Shown: positions 35,629 to 44,730, numbered from the stretch's first letter. The stretch is 64,000 nt of DNA from DASWOJ01 sp964242415 (GCA_964242415.1 CAXTAT010000030.1:1-64000); one strand, 5' to 3'. Notes: generated from the sequence alone by a model not told the origin. Program-made: numbers and translations.

Positions 35629-36468
35629 GTGCCGGATGCACCCGTGCTGGGCGATCTGGCCCAGCGCGTTCCCACCCGAAAACGGATCGCGCTGGTCGTC
35701 GCGCACCCGGATGACGAAACGATTGCCGCTGGGGCCAGCCTGCACCTGCTGACGGGCCTGTTGCTGATCCACGTCACGGATGGCGCCCCGCGCAACCTGG
35801 GCGATGCAGCGCGAGCCGGGTTCGCCACCCCCGCCGGCTACGCAGCCGCGCGCCGCACCGAGCTGCAGGCGGCGCTGGCGGTGGCAGGCTGCTCACCTGC
35901 CGCCATCGAGCTTGGTGTTCCCGACCAAGACGCAAGCCTGCACATGCCGGCCATTGCACGCGACCTGGCCCGGCTGTTCGCGCAGCACGGGACCGAGGCG
36001 GTCATCACCCACGCCTACGAGGGCGGCCATCCCGACCACGACGCGACGGCCCTCGCCGCCCACCTTGCCGCGCCCGACCTTGCCGCGTCGGGCCGGGTTA
36101 TCGAGTTCCCAGGCTACCACGCCGCCCGGGATGGGGGACTTACCACCGGCCGGTTCCTGCCCGGGCCGCACGCCATAACGGTTGCACTGACCCCAGCGGA
36201 GCAGGCCCGCAAGCGCGCGATGTTCGCCTGCTTCCGCACCCAGGCCGCGATGCTGGCGGCGTTCGGCGCCGCAGCCGAGGCATTCCGTCCCGCCCACCCC
36301 GATTTCCGCAGCCCGCCGCACCCCGGCGCCCTGAACTATGAGCGATGGGGTTGGGAGATGACCGGCGCCCGCTGGCGCGCCCTGGCGGCCCCGTTGCTCC
36401 CAGGCTTGGCCAGCCCCGGCTTGGCGAACCCAGCCCTGACGAACATGGAGCCTCCATGCGCCGCCTGA
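35629..36468 (+). CDS. PIG-L family deacetylase
   Basis: A zinc-dependent LmbE/PIG-L deacetylase of 279 residues that removes acetyl or related groups from amino sugars. The metal/catalytic motif is ALVVAHPDDETIAAG; the second histidine motif is HAYEGGHPDHDATAL. The GTG at 35629 lies seven bases after the previous stop. It ends in a proline/alanine-rich repetitive tail (LPGLASPGLANPALTN). Overlaps the following glycosyltransferase by 13 bases. Confidence 0.82.
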   Translation: MPDAPVLGDLAQRVPTRKRIALVVAHPDDETIAAGASLHLLTGLLLIHVTDGAPRNLGDAARAGFATPAGYAAARRTELQAALAVAGCSPAAIELGVPDQDASLHMPAIARDLARLFAQHGTEAVITHAYEGGHPDHDATALAAHLAAPDLAASGRVIEFPGYHAARDGGLTTGRFLPGPHAITVALTPAEQARKRAMFACFRTQAAMLAAFGAAAEAFRPAHPDFRSPPHPGALNYERWGWEMTGARWRALAAPLLPGLASPGLANPALTNMEPPCAA

Positions 36469-37520
36469 CCATCGTAAGCGTCGCCTACTCCCTGGCCCCC
36501 GTCGGCCCGAACGCCGTCGGCGGGTCCGAGCAGGTGCTCAGTGCCCTCGACAGCGCCCTGGTCGCCGCCGGGCACCGCAGCATCGTGATCGCATGCGAGG
36601 GATCGGAGGTCGCGGGCGAGCTGGCGTCGTTCCCCGCGCCGCCGACGGACAAGCGGATCGACGGCCGCTGCCGCGACGCCCGGCGGCGCGCGATCCGCCG
36701 CGTGATGGCCCGGGTGCTGCACGAGGCGCCCGTGGACCTGGTGCACATGCATGGCCTGGACTTCTGCCAGAACCTGCCGCCGCCCGGCGTGCCCGTGCTG
36801 GCCACCCTGCACCTGCCGCCCTACTGGTATCCCGCCGAGGCGTTCCAGCCGTCCCGCCCCGACACCTGGGTGCATTGCGTGTCCGACAGCCAGGTGCGCG
36901 GGGCGCCGCCGTCCCAGGTCATGCTGCCGCCGATCCGCAACGGCGTGCCGGTGGCGAAGCTGGGCGGGCTGCATCCGCGCAAGTGCCGGTATGCCCTGAT
37001 GCTGGCGCGTATTTGCCCGGAGAAGGGGCTGCACCTGGGCCTGGACGCGGCGCACCTGGCGCGGGCCACCCTGCTGATCGGCGGCGAGGTGTTCCCCTAT
37101 GCATCGCACCAGGAGTATTTCGCCACGGTCATCGCGCCCAAGCTGGACCGGTCGCGCCGTTACCTGGGACCTGTCGGGTTCGCACAGAAGCGCCGCCTGC
37201 TGGCCGCGGCGCGCTGCCTGCTGGTGCCGAGCCAGGTGCCGGAAACCAGCTCCCTCGTCGCCATGGAGGCGGCGGCCTGCGGCACCCCGGTGATCGCCTT
37301 CCGCGCTGGGGCGCTGCCGGAGCTGGTCGAGAACGGGCGCACCGGCTTCCTGACCGACAGCGTGGAGGAGATGGCCGACGCCATCGCCCGCGCCGACGAG
37401 ATCGACCCCGAGCTGTGCCGCGAAACCGCCCGGCGGCGGTTCTCGGTCGAGCAGATGGCTGCGGCCTACCTCGACCGCTATCACAGCCTGGCGCATGGCC
37501 GCATGACAGTGGCGGCCTGA
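36456..37520 (+). CDS. GT4 family glycosyltransferase
   Basis: A 354-residue retaining GT-B enzyme. N-terminal VGPNAVGGSEQVLSALDSAL is the acceptor-side glycine motif; C-terminal PSQVPETSSLVAMEAAACGTPVIAFRAGALPELVENGRTGFL is the EX7E donor site. An ATGGAG precedes the ATG at 36456. It belongs to the same operon as its neighbours. Sugar specificity is unknown. Confidence 0.82.
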   Translation: MRRLTIVSVAYSLAPVGPNAVGGSEQVLSALDSALVAAGHRSIVIACEGSEVAGELASFPAPPTDKRIDGRCRDARRRAIRRVMARVLHEAPVDLVHMHGLDFCQNLPPPGVPVLATLHLPPYWYPAEAFQPSRPDTWVHCVSDSQVRGAPPSQVMLPPIRNGVPVAKLGGLHPRKCRYALMLARICPEKGLHLGLDAAHLARATLLIGGEVFPYASHQEYFATVIAPKLDRSRRYLGPVGFAQKRRLLAAARCLLVPSQVPETSSLVAMEAAACGTPVIAFRAGALPELVENGRTGFLTDSVEEMADAIARADEIDPELCRETARRRFSVEQMAAAYLDRYHSLAHGRMTVAA

Positions 37521-37547
37521 CCGGCGCGTCTTGATCATCGCCGCTTG

Positions 37548-38555
37548 ATGATCCCCGCTTGCATTATCAAGGTGCTTGACGACGACGCCGCGCTATGGGC
37601 GCTGGCGCCGGAGTGGGAGGCCCTGTGGCAGCGCCTCCCCGGCCGGACGCCCTTCACGGCGCCGGCCTGGCTGCTGCCCTGGTGGCGGCAGTTCGGCACC
37701 GGGCAGCCCCGGGTCGCCACGTTGCGGCGGGATGGGCAGCTTGCGGCGGTCCTGCCGCTGTATGTCCTGGACGAGCCGGGCTGCCGCAAGCTGCTGCCGA
37801 TCGGCGCCGGGCTGTCCGATTACCAAGACATCTTGGCCGAACCCGGCACGGAGCCGTCGCCGCTGTTGGGGGCCGTGCTGGCGCGGGCGGACGGATTGGA
37901 CGTGTGCGACCTGATCCAGGTGCCGCCCGGCTCGGCGTTGCGGACGGCATCGCCGCCGCCGGGCTGGGCGATGGCGTGGGGGGATGGCAGCCCCTGCCCG
38001 GTGCTGGCGCTGCCCGCATCGGTCGAGGAGTTGTCCGGCGTGGTCCCAGCCCGGACACTGCGAAAGCTGCGGATGAACCGGAGCCGGGCGGCGCGCGGCG
38101 CCAGCGTCACCCGGGAGCGCGCGACCGAGGCGACGCTGCCCCACCTGCAGGGCGAGCTGATCCGCCTGCACCAGGCACGCTGGACCCTGCAGGGCGAGGC
38201 CGGCGTGCTGGCCGATCCCCGGGTGCTGGGCCTGCACCGGGAGGCCGCGCCGGGCCTGCTGCGCGCCGGGGTGCTGCGGCTGGAGGCGCTGCGGGTGGGC
38301 GGCGGGGTCGTGGCGGCGATCATGGCGCTGCTGGACGGTCCCAGCCGCATCCTGTTCTACCTCAGCGGCTTCGACGAGGCGCACGCCTTTATCAGTCCCG
38401 GCACGCTGCTGCTGGGCGCGATGCTGGAGGATGCCATTCGGGAGGGCCGGCGGGAGGCGGACTTCCTGCGCGGGCAGGAGGGCTACAAGTATGCCTGGGG
38501 TGCGGTGGACCGGCCGAATAGCTTCTGTCAGTTGACGCCGACGGCGCAGGGTTGA
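37548..38555 (+). CDS. CelD/BcsL-like GNAT acyltransferase
   Basis: A 335-residue GNAT-fold protein of the CelD/BcsL (Acetyltransf_6) type, often part of exopolysaccharide loci, where it probably acylates sugars. Typical parts are EWEALWQRLPGRTPFTAPAWLLPWW, RKLRMNRSRAARGA and, at the C-terminus, ISPGTLLLGAMLEDAIREGRREADFLRGQEGYKYAW, split here for length. Start ATG at 37548; a TTG immediately before it is an alternative. Last gene of the glycan locus; the convergent operon ends 77 bases further on. Confidence 0.72.
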   Translation: MIPACIIKVLDDDAALWALAPEWEALWQRLPGRTPFTAPAWLLPWWRQFGTGQPRVATLRRDGQLAAVLPLYVLDEPGCRKLLPIGAGLSDYQDILAEPGTEPSPLLGAVLARADGLDVCDLIQVPPGSALRTASPPPGWAMAWGDGSPCPVLALPASVEELSGVVPARTLRKLRMNRSRAARGASVTRERATEATLPHLQGELIRLHQARWTLQGEAGVLADPRVLGLHREAAPGLLRAGVLRLEALRVGGGVVAAIMALLDGPSRILFYLSGFDEAHAFISPGTLLLGAMLEDAIREGRREADFLRGQEGYKYAWGAVDRPNSFCQLTPTAQG

Positions 38556-38631
38556 CGCCCCCAGAGCAAGGTCGACCTGGCAATGGGAGCATTCCTGTGC
38601 TGGCCTCCGTAGGACGCCCCGCTGGTCCGTC

Positions 38632-39282
38632 CTACGGGGGCAAGTTGACGCCCTCGACCCGTACATCATCATCAAACAGCATCAGCACGCAACGGTGCGC
38701 CGGGTGTAACTCGATCCGCAGCAGCAGGTCCAGCGGCATGCCAAGAGTATGTGCCAGCACGGCCTTCAGCACGTCGGAGTGGCCGACCAGCACCACCTCA
38801 CCGTCAGGGTGCGCCACCCGCGCCCGCGCCACGGCGGCCAGGGCGCGGGCCTGCGCCGCGGCCATGGTCTCGCCGCCCGGCGTCGGGGCAAGACTCCGGA
38901 AGCGGTTCCAGGCATGCCAGTCCGCTTGGCGATCCAGGTCGCTGAAGGCAGCGCCGGTCCAGGCGCCGAAGTCGATCTCGTTCAGCCCGGGATCAGTCTG
39001 GACAGGCAGGCCGTGCCGGGCGGCGATGGCGGCGGCGGTGGCCTGCGCGCGCTCCAGTGGGCTGGACAGCACCGCCTGGATCGGGCGGCTGGCCAGGGTA
39101 TCGGCCAGCCGGGCGGCCTGGGCCTCGCCCTCCCCGCTCAAGCCGACGCCGGGCATCCGTCCAGCCAGGACCCGGCCCAACAGGCCATGCGCGGCATGGC
39201 GGACCAGGTGCAGGGTGGTTCCGCCAGGCAGCGTCAGGCCGGCGCAGCCGTGGGGAACACGTCGTCCAGCCGCGGGTCCCAC
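38632..39282 (-). CDS. Histidine phosphatase family protein
   Basis: A 216-residue phosphoglycerate-mutase-like phosphatase. The catalytic histidine is in TLHLVRHAAHG (RHA rather than RHG), the partner arginine in SSPLERAQATA, the glutamate in GLNEIDFGAW and the second histidine in VVLVGHSDVLKAV. The only ATG in reach (39282) overlaps the upstream kinase gene by 49 bases and adds a tail before the fold, so the true start may be a non-ATG codon further in. It closes the pentose-phosphate operon. Confidence 0.75.
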   Translation of the reverse strand: MGPAAGRRVPHGCAGLTLPGGTTLHLVRHAAHGLLGRVLAGRMPGVGLSGEGEAQAARLADTLASRPIQAVLSSPLERAQATAAAIAARHGLPVQTDPGLNEIDFGAWTGAAFSDLDRQADWHAWNRFRSLAPTPGGETMAAAQARALAAVARARVAHPDGEVVLVGHSDVLKAVLAHTLGMPLDLLLRIELHPAHRCVLMLFDDDVRVEGVNLPP

Positions 39283-40001
39283 AGCCTCACCCCGCCGGTG
39301 ATCCCGGCGGCGTTGGACACGATGCGGACGTCGGCCGGCAGCGCGAAATCGACCAGGTGCGCGTTGCCGCCGCCAACGTGGAGGGCATCGAAGTTGATCA
39401 GGGTGCGAAGGTTGTCCACCGCCCGCTCGACCCGGCGGTTCCAGCGCTTGCGGCCGATCGCCTCCATCGCCGCGACGCCGACATACTCGTCATAGGTCAG
39501 GGCCTTGCGGGCCGGGTGCTGGCCCATTTCCAGGTGCGGCGCCAGGCGTCCGTCCTGATACAGCGCAAAGCCGAATCCGGTCCCCAGGGTGATGACGCAC
39601 TCCAGCCCGTGCCCGGCGATCACGCCCAGCCCCTGCACCTGCGCGTCGTTCAGCATCCGCACCGGCCTGCCCAGGTGGCCCTGCAGCGCGCTGCCCAGGT
39701 CGAACCCGGCCCAAACCTTGGTGCCCAGGTTCGGCGCCGTCCGCACCGTGTTGTTGTGCACCACGCCGGGGAAGCCGACGGCGACGCGGTCGAACTTGCC
39801 AATCTGCCCGGCCATGCCGACCAGCACCGGCACGAGCGCATCGGGCGTGGACGGCTGCGGCGTCTTCACCCGCAGGCGGGAGCCGATCATGTCGCCCTGC
39901 GCGTCCAGCAGCCCCGCCTTCAACCCAGTCCCGCCGATGTCCAGCGACAGCGTCAGCGGACCCACGGCGGAGGATTGAGACCCGGCGCCGGCTTCAGTCA
40001 T
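39234..40001 (-). CDS. ROK-family sugar kinase (polyphosphate glucokinase-like)
   Basis: A 255-residue ASKHA-fold kinase; the phosphate-binding loop is LSLDIGGTGLKAGLLD and the active-site aspartate lies in VRMLNDAQVQGLG. Features such as HLEMGQHPARKALTYDEYVG agree with the polyphosphate/ATP glucokinase branch of ROK. Phosphorylating glucose would feed glucose-6-phosphate to the zwf product encoded in the same operon. Coupled to rpiA by an ATGA overlap. Confidence 0.78.
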   Translation of the reverse strand: MTEAGAGSQSSAVGPLTLSLDIGGTGLKAGLLDAQGDMIGSRLRVKTPQPSTPDALVPVLVGMAGQIGKFDRVAVGFPGVVHNNTVRTAPNLGTKVWAGFDLGSALQGHLGRPVRMLNDAQVQGLGVIAGHGLECVITLGTGFGFALYQDGRLAPHLEMGQHPARKALTYDEYVGVAAMEAIGRKRWNRRVERAVDNLRTLINFDALHVGGGNAHLVDFALPADVRIVSNAAGITGGVRLWDPRLDDVFPTAAPA

Positions 40002-40702
40002 GGCAACTCCAGGATGCGAGGCCCCGCATCGGTGCCGGCAATCACACGGGTGGCCATGCCGATGAACAGCCCGGTCTCCACGACGCCGGTGACCGCCTTC
40101 AGCCGCGCGTGCAGGCCAGCCGGGTCCGCGATGCCGTCAAAGGCGCAGTCGGCGATCAGGTTGCCGCCGTCGGTGCGGTACAGCGCATTGGGGCCAGGCT
40201 GCTGCAGTGGGTCCTGCCGCAGCACCGGGTCGGCCCCGGCATCGCGCAGGTGGCGCAGCGTCGCCTCGATCCCAAAGGCGACGACCTCCACCGGCAGTCG
40301 CACGCCGCGGCCCAGGGCGGAAACCAGCTTGCTCTCATCGACGATGACGGTCATGCGGCGGCTGGCGGCGGCGACGATCTTCTCCCGCAACAGCGCGCCG
40401 CCCAGGCCCTTGATCAGGTCCAGGGTGCCGGTGTGGACCTCGTCGGCGCCGTCGATGGTCAGGTCGATGGTCGCGTGCTCGGCGAACGTGGCCAGCGGGA
40501 TGCCCAACCCCTTGGCCTGCGCCGCGGTGCGCTCGGACGTGGGGATGCCGACGATCCGCAGGCCGTCGCGGACCCGTGCGCCCAGCAGCTCCACCGCCAA
40601 CGCGGCGGTCGATCCGGTGCCGAGGCCGAGCACCATGCCGTCCTGCACCTCCGCCACGGCGGCGGCGGCGGCCTGGCGCTTCAGTTCGGTCTGGTCCATC
40701 AT
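39998..40702 (-). CDS. rpiA: Ribose-5-phosphate isomerase A
   Basis: Interconverts ribose-5-phosphate and ribulose-5-phosphate. 234 residues with the family motifs GLGTGSTAALAVELLG, LTIDGADEVH and KGLGGALLREKIVAAAS. Overlaps both neighbours by four bases (ATGA), so gntK, rpiA and the ROK kinase are translated together. Confidence 0.92.
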   Translation of the reverse strand: MMDQTELKRQAAAAAVAEVQDGMVLGLGTGSTAALAVELLGARVRDGLRIVGIPTSERTAAQAKGLGIPLATFAEHATIDLTIDGADEVHTGTLDLIKGLGGALLREKIVAAASRRMTVIVDESKLVSALGRGVRLPVEVVAFGIEATLRHLRDAGADPVLRQDPLQQPGPNALYRTDGGNLIADCAFDGIADPAGLHARLKAVTGVVETGLFIGMATRVIAGTDAGPRILELP

Positions 40703-41286
40703 GCGGCTCCGGCTGGGGTGAGCTGGGCGATCACGGCCTGCACGACTTCCTGCGGGCGCGGCTCGACCGAGGCGACGATGGGCCGTTCCTCGGGGCCTGG
40801 CTCCTCAAGGGTGGCGAACTGGCTGTCCAGCAGGGCTGCCGGCATGAAGTGCCCCGTGCGTGCCGCCTGCCGGACGCCGATCAGCTCCCGGCTGCCCTGC
40901 AGGTACACCAGCCGCACGTCCGGCCGGTCCCCGACCAGGACCCGGCGGTAAGCACGCTTGAGAGCCGAGCACGCCAGCACCCCATGCCGCCCGGTGCCGC
41001 GCGTAGCGTCGATCCACGCCGCCAAGGCAGCCAGCCAGGGCACCCGGTCCTCGTCGGTCAGCGGGGTGCCGCCGTGCATCTTCTCGACGTTGGCGGGCGG
41101 GTGGAAGTCGTCGGCGTCCTCGAACTCCCAGCCCAGCCGGCCTGCCAGCAGGGCGGCGATGGTGGTCTTGCCGGAGCCGGACACGCCCATCACGACCAGG
41201 ACGGCCGGCGGGGCGTCGTCGGATCGACCGCCCTGCGCCGTGACCGGATCGCCCGTCGCCCCGCTTGTCATCGCCCCGCTTGTCAT
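40699..41286 (-). CDS. gntK: Gluconokinase
   Basis: Phosphorylates gluconate to 6-phosphogluconate, the substrate of the gnd product in the same operon. 195 residues; P-loop GVSGSGKTT near residue 35, then DADDFHPPANVEKM and PWLAALAAWID, all diagnostic of GntK. The N-terminal 20 residues are an Ala/Ser/Gly-rich extension created partly by a 15-bp duplication that also duplicates the start codon (ATG at 41286 and 41271). Confidence 0.9.
   Translation of the reverse strand: MTSGAMTSGATGDPVTAQGGRSDDAPPAVLVVMGVSGSGKTTIAALLAGRLGWEFEDADDFHPPANVEKMHGGTPLTDEDRVPWLAALAAWIDATRGTGRHGVLACSALKRAYRRVLVGDRPDVRLVYLQGSRELIGVRQAARTGHFMPAALLDSQFATLEEPGPEERPIVASVEPRPQEVVQAVIAQLTPAGAA
41256..41285 (-). repeat. 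15-bp perfect tandem duplication at the gntK start
   Basis: TCGCCCCGCTTGTCA occurs twice head to tail (plus-strand reading). In the minus-strand gene it yields MTSGAMTSGA, two possible initiation codons 15 bases apart. Confidence 0.9.
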
Positions 41287-41370
41287 CGCATGCAGCCGTG
41301 CAGCGATGGCAGCAAAGGGCGGTTGATGTCAGTCGTCATGCGGTGGTCCCCGGACATCCCGGCGAGGACA

Positions 41371-42090
41371 CTACCCCGCGGCGGCCTGGTCTGTGAACCA
41401 GTGCAGCACGCCGCTCGGATGCACCCGCGCCGCCGGCAGGGCGGCATCGCCCGCACGCACCCGGGCCATCACGTCGCGCTTATCGGCGCCGGCCACCAGG
41501 AAGGCGGCATGGTGGCAGCTTTCCAGCACGGGATAGGTCAGGGTGATGCGCGTCGGCTCGCCCTCGGGCGTGACCTCGGCGGCCCAGGCGGTGCGCTCAT
41601 CCAGCACCGGGGTGTCCGGGAACAGCGAGGCAGTGTGGCCGTTGGTGCCCAGTCCCAGCAGCACGATGCCGAACAGCGGGCGGCCGGGCTGCAGGATGGG
41701 GGCGCCGTAGAAGGCCTGCAGCTCGATTTGATACTGCCGGGCGGCCTCCTCGGCGGACACGCCCTCGGTCGGCACGGGGTGGATGTTGCCCGGCGGCGCC
41801 GCGACGTGGCGCAGCATGGCCTCCATCGTCATGCGGTAGTTGCTGCGCTCGTCGTCCTGCGGCACGAAGCGTTCGTCGCCCCAGAACCAGTGCACGCGGT
41901 CCCATGGCAGGCGCGGCGCATAGGCGGGGGTGGCCAGCATCTCATACAGCGCCTTGGGCGTGGAGCCGCCGGACAGCGCGACGGCGACGCGGCCGGGCAG
42001 CGCATCCAGGGTTTCGATCATCCAGTCCGCGGCATAGGCCGCCAGCGCCGCCGGGTCAGCCAGGATGGCGTCGGCCGTGGAGGCCGTCAT
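41371..42090 (-). CDS. pgl: 6-phosphogluconolactonase
   Basis: Hydrolyses 6-phosphogluconolactone between Zwf and Gnd. 239 residues of the DevB-type fold with ALSGGSTPKALYEML, VHWFWGDERFVP and LLGLGTNGHTASLFP. Overlaps the HAD gene by four bases; gntK follows 84 bases downstream. Confidence 0.92.
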   Translation of the reverse strand: MTASTADAILADPAALAAYAADWMIETLDALPGRVAVALSGGSTPKALYEMLATPAYAPRLPWDRVHWFWGDERFVPQDDERSNYRMTMEAMLRHVAAPPGNIHPVPTEGVSAEEAARQYQIELQAFYGAPILQPGRPLFGIVLLGLGTNGHTASLFPDTPVLDERTAWAAEVTPEGEPTRITLTYPVLESCHHAAFLVAGADKRDVMARVRAGDAALPAARVHPSGVLHWFTDQAAAG

Positions 42091-42899
42091 GCCCGGGACC
42101 GCGGCAGGATCAGCTCATCCACCGCGTGCGCCCAGCCATCCCGGTCGTTGGCGTCCGTGACCGCCGCCGCACGGGCCTGCACGGCCGGGGTGGCATTGCC
42201 CATCGCCACGGCATAGCCGGCCACGTCGAACATCGGCACGTCGTTTTCCATGTCGCCCATCACAGCCACCTCTGCCAAGTCGATGCCCATGTACTGTGCC
42301 AAGGCGCGCACAGCGTTGCCCTTGTTGGCATCCGGGTGCGTCACGTCCAGGTAGTAGGTCTGCGACCGGTGCGCCGTCGCGCTGGTGCCGAGCAGGCCCT
42401 GCAGCTCCGCCTCCACCGACTGCAGCTTGGCCGGGTCGTCGGACACGCCGACCAGCTTGCCGGCCTGCTGCTCATAGGGCGAGAAGTCCGGCACCACGCG
42501 CTCGTCGAAGCGGACGGTGTGCCGTTCCAGCTCGATCTTCGGGCCGGAGGTGTTGGTCAGCAGCCACTCGTTGGCGGTGAACAGCCAGGCGTCCACGCCG
42601 CGCCGGGCGAACAGGTCCAGCGTCGTCTGGACTGCGGCCAGCGGCACGGCCTGCTGGCTGATCACAGTGCCGTCCGAGGCCAGCAGGGTGCCGCCGTTGA
42701 ACCCGGCCAGCGGCGCCGTCAGGTGCAACTGATCAGCAATCCACTTCATGCCGCGCGGCGGGCGGGCGCTGACGAGGGCGAGCAGGACGCCAGCCGCCTG
42801 CACCCGCGCAGCGGCAGCAACGGTGGAGGGGGTCAGCGACTTGTCGGGCTGCACGAGGGTGCCGTCCACGTCGGATATGAGCAGGCGGATACGGCTCAT
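42087..42899 (-). CDS. Cof-type HAD hydrolase
   Basis: A 270-residue HAD phosphatase with a type IIB cap. Motif I is LISDVDGTLV, motif II the serine in ALVSARPPRG, and motif IV GDMENDVPMFDVAG. Cof-type enzymes dephosphorylate sugar phosphates and related compounds; placement between pgl and zwf suggests a role in clearing sugar-phosphate by-products, an inference only. A palindromic repeat pair separates it from zwf. Confidence 0.82.
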   Translation of the reverse strand: MSRIRLLISDVDGTLVQPDKSLTPSTVAAAARVQAAGVLLALVSARPPRGMKWIADQLHLTAPLAGFNGGTLLASDGTVISQQAVPLAAVQTTLDLFARRGVDAWLFTANEWLLTNTSGPKIELERHTVRFDERVVPDFSPYEQQAGKLVGVSDDPAKLQSVEAELQGLLGTSATAHRSQTYYLDVTHPDANKGNAVRALAQYMGIDLAEVAVMGDMENDVPMFDVAGYAVAMGNATPAVQARAAAVTDANDRDGWAHAVDELILPRSRA

Positions 42900-42985
42900 G
42901 CAGGTTGACCCAGCATGTCTGTGCGGTTCTGCGGGTGACACGATGCAAGTTGAACACCGATGCGGACCGCAAGGGCGGAGCGGAC

Positions 42986-43150
42986 TCCCTCTCCCTCCGG
43001 GAGAGGGCTGGGGTGAGGGAGGCCGAGAGGACCGAACTTGCCCGAGAAAGAAGAAAGTCCGTTTGCAACCGGGCGGGACTCGGCGTTTGCGGCCTCCCTC
43101 ACCCCGGCCTTGGTCCGTTTCACGGCCCAAGCCCGGAGGGAGAGGGAGAA
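42986..43150. repeat. Paired inverted palindromic repeat (copy 2 of 3)
   Basis: Left unit 42986-43020 and inverted right unit 43095-43150 lie between zwf and the HAD gene. The right unit is interrupted: the CTCT of the other copies is replaced by about 22 bases, 43110-43131, themselves a near-perfect palindrome (TTGGTCCGT/ACGGCCCAA). The whole spacer can fold and may attenuate or stabilise the operon transcript at this point. Confidence 0.75.
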
Positions 43151-43164
43151 GCGGCGGCTTGTTG

Positions 43165-44703
43165 TCACCTTGGGTCCAGGCTGAGCCACTGCCGTCCGTC
43201 GCGTTCCAGCAGGGTATCCGCCGCCGCAGGGCCGCTGGTCCCGGCGGGATAGGGCTGCACGGCGCAGTGCCCGGCGGCGACCTCGTCCAGGATCGACTCC
43301 ACGACCGCCCAGCCGGCCTCCACCTGGTCCGCCCGCTGGTATAGCGTCGCGTCGCCGATCATCACGTCGTACAGCAGCGTCTCGTATCCCGTGCTGGACG
43401 GCAGCTTGAACCAGTCGGTGTAGCGGAAATCCATCGCTACGGCCCCAAGCTCCAGCCGCGGCCCCGGCACCTTGGCCGCCAGGTTCAGCGTGACGCCCTC
43501 GTTCGGCTGGATGTGCAGCACCATGATGTTGGGGGTCAGCTTCTCGACCGGGGTGTCGCGGAACAGGGCATAGGGCGCCTGCTTGAAGGCGATGGCGATC
43601 TCGGTCCGCCGCACGGGCAGGCGCTTGCCGGTGCGGATGTAGAACGGCACCCCGGCCCAGCGCCAGTTGTCGATCTTCAGCCGCATGGCGACGTAGGTCT
43701 CGGTGCCGCTGTCCGCCGCCACGTCCGGCTCCTCAAGGTAGCCCGGCGCCGGATGGCCCTTGATGACCCCGGCCGCATACTGCCCGCGCACCACGTCGCG
43801 TCCGATCCGCATGGCGTCCAGCGGCTTGATGGCCTGCAGCACCTTGGCCTTCTCCGCCCGCACCGCGTCGGCGTCGAAGCTGTTGGGCGGCTCCATCGCG
43901 ACGGACGCCAGCAACTGGAACATATGGTTGGGCACCATGTCCCGCAGTGCGCCAGTCGGCTCGTAGAAGCCGCCGCGGCCCTCGACGCCCACCGTCTCGG
44001 CAGCGGTGATCTGCACATGGTCGATGTGCGCGCGGTTCCACAGCGTCTCGAAGAACCCGTTGCCGAAGCGCAGCGCCATGATGTTCTGCACCGTCTCCTT
44101 GCCCAGGAAGTGGTCGATGCGGAACACCTGGTCCTCGCGCAGCTTGCCTAGGATCAGCGCATTCAACGCTTGGGCGCTCGCGAGGTCGTGGCCGAACGGC
44201 TTCTCCACCACCACGCGGCGGAATGCGCCGCCCGCTTCCTCCATCAGGCCGCCATCGCCCAGGTGCTCGATGACGGGGCCGAAGAAGCGGGCGGCGACGG
44301 CGAGGTAGAACACGCAACTGCCGGGCAGCCGCGCCTTGAGGGCCTCGTAGGTCCCGGGGTCGGTGAAATCTCCGGTCTGGTAGTGCAGCCGGTCGCGGAT
44401 GAAGCCCCAGGCATCCCCGTTCAGGCCATCCGCGCTGAACTCGCCGCCCTTGTCGGCAACGAAGCCCTGCATGGCATCGGTCAGCGCCTCGCGGTAGCTG
44501 TCGTCGGTCCGCTCGTTGTGGTCCACGCCGATGATGGCGAACTTGTCGTCCAACAGCCCCGCCAGGCGCAGGTTGTAAAGCGACGGCATCAGCAGCCGCT
44601 TGGTCAGGTCGCCCGCCGCGCCGAAGATCACCAGCGTGGAGGCGGGCGCCGGGCCGGCATGGGCCAGGCCCTCGGCACCCGACATGCGGGCGGTGCCATC
44701 CAT
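43165..44703 (-). CDS. zwf: Glucose-6-phosphate 1-dehydrogenase
   Basis: First oxidative pentose-phosphate enzyme, NAD(P)-dependent. 512 residues; cofactor loop VIFGAAGDLTKRLLMPSLYNL near residue 25, catalytic segment VFRIDHFLGKE with the essential His/Lys, and the substrate-site VVEKPFGHDLAS. A second in-frame ATG six codons in could also serve. It follows gnd by 27 bases on the same strand. Confidence 0.93.
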   Translation of the reverse strand: MDGTARMSGAEGLAHAGPAPASTLVIFGAAGDLTKRLLMPSLYNLRLAGLLDDKFAIIGVDHNERTDDSYREALTDAMQGFVADKGGEFSADGLNGDAWGFIRDRLHYQTGDFTDPGTYEALKARLPGSCVFYLAVAARFFGPVIEHLGDGGLMEEAGGAFRRVVVEKPFGHDLASAQALNALILGKLREDQVFRIDHFLGKETVQNIMALRFGNGFFETLWNRAHIDHVQITAAETVGVEGRGGFYEPTGALRDMVPNHMFQLLASVAMEPPNSFDADAVRAEKAKVLQAIKPLDAMRIGRDVVRGQYAAGVIKGHPAPGYLEEPDVAADSGTETYVAMRLKIDNWRWAGVPFYIRTGKRLPVRRTEIAIAFKQAPYALFRDTPVEKLTPNIMVLHIQPNEGVTLNLAAKVPGPRLELGAVAMDFRYTDWFKLPSSTGYETLLYDVMIGDATLYQRADQVEAGWAVVESILDEVAAGHCAVQPYPAGTSGPAAADTLLERDGRQWLSLDPR

Positions 44704-44730
44704 GGCTTAAACGCTCCGCTTGGGCATGCG

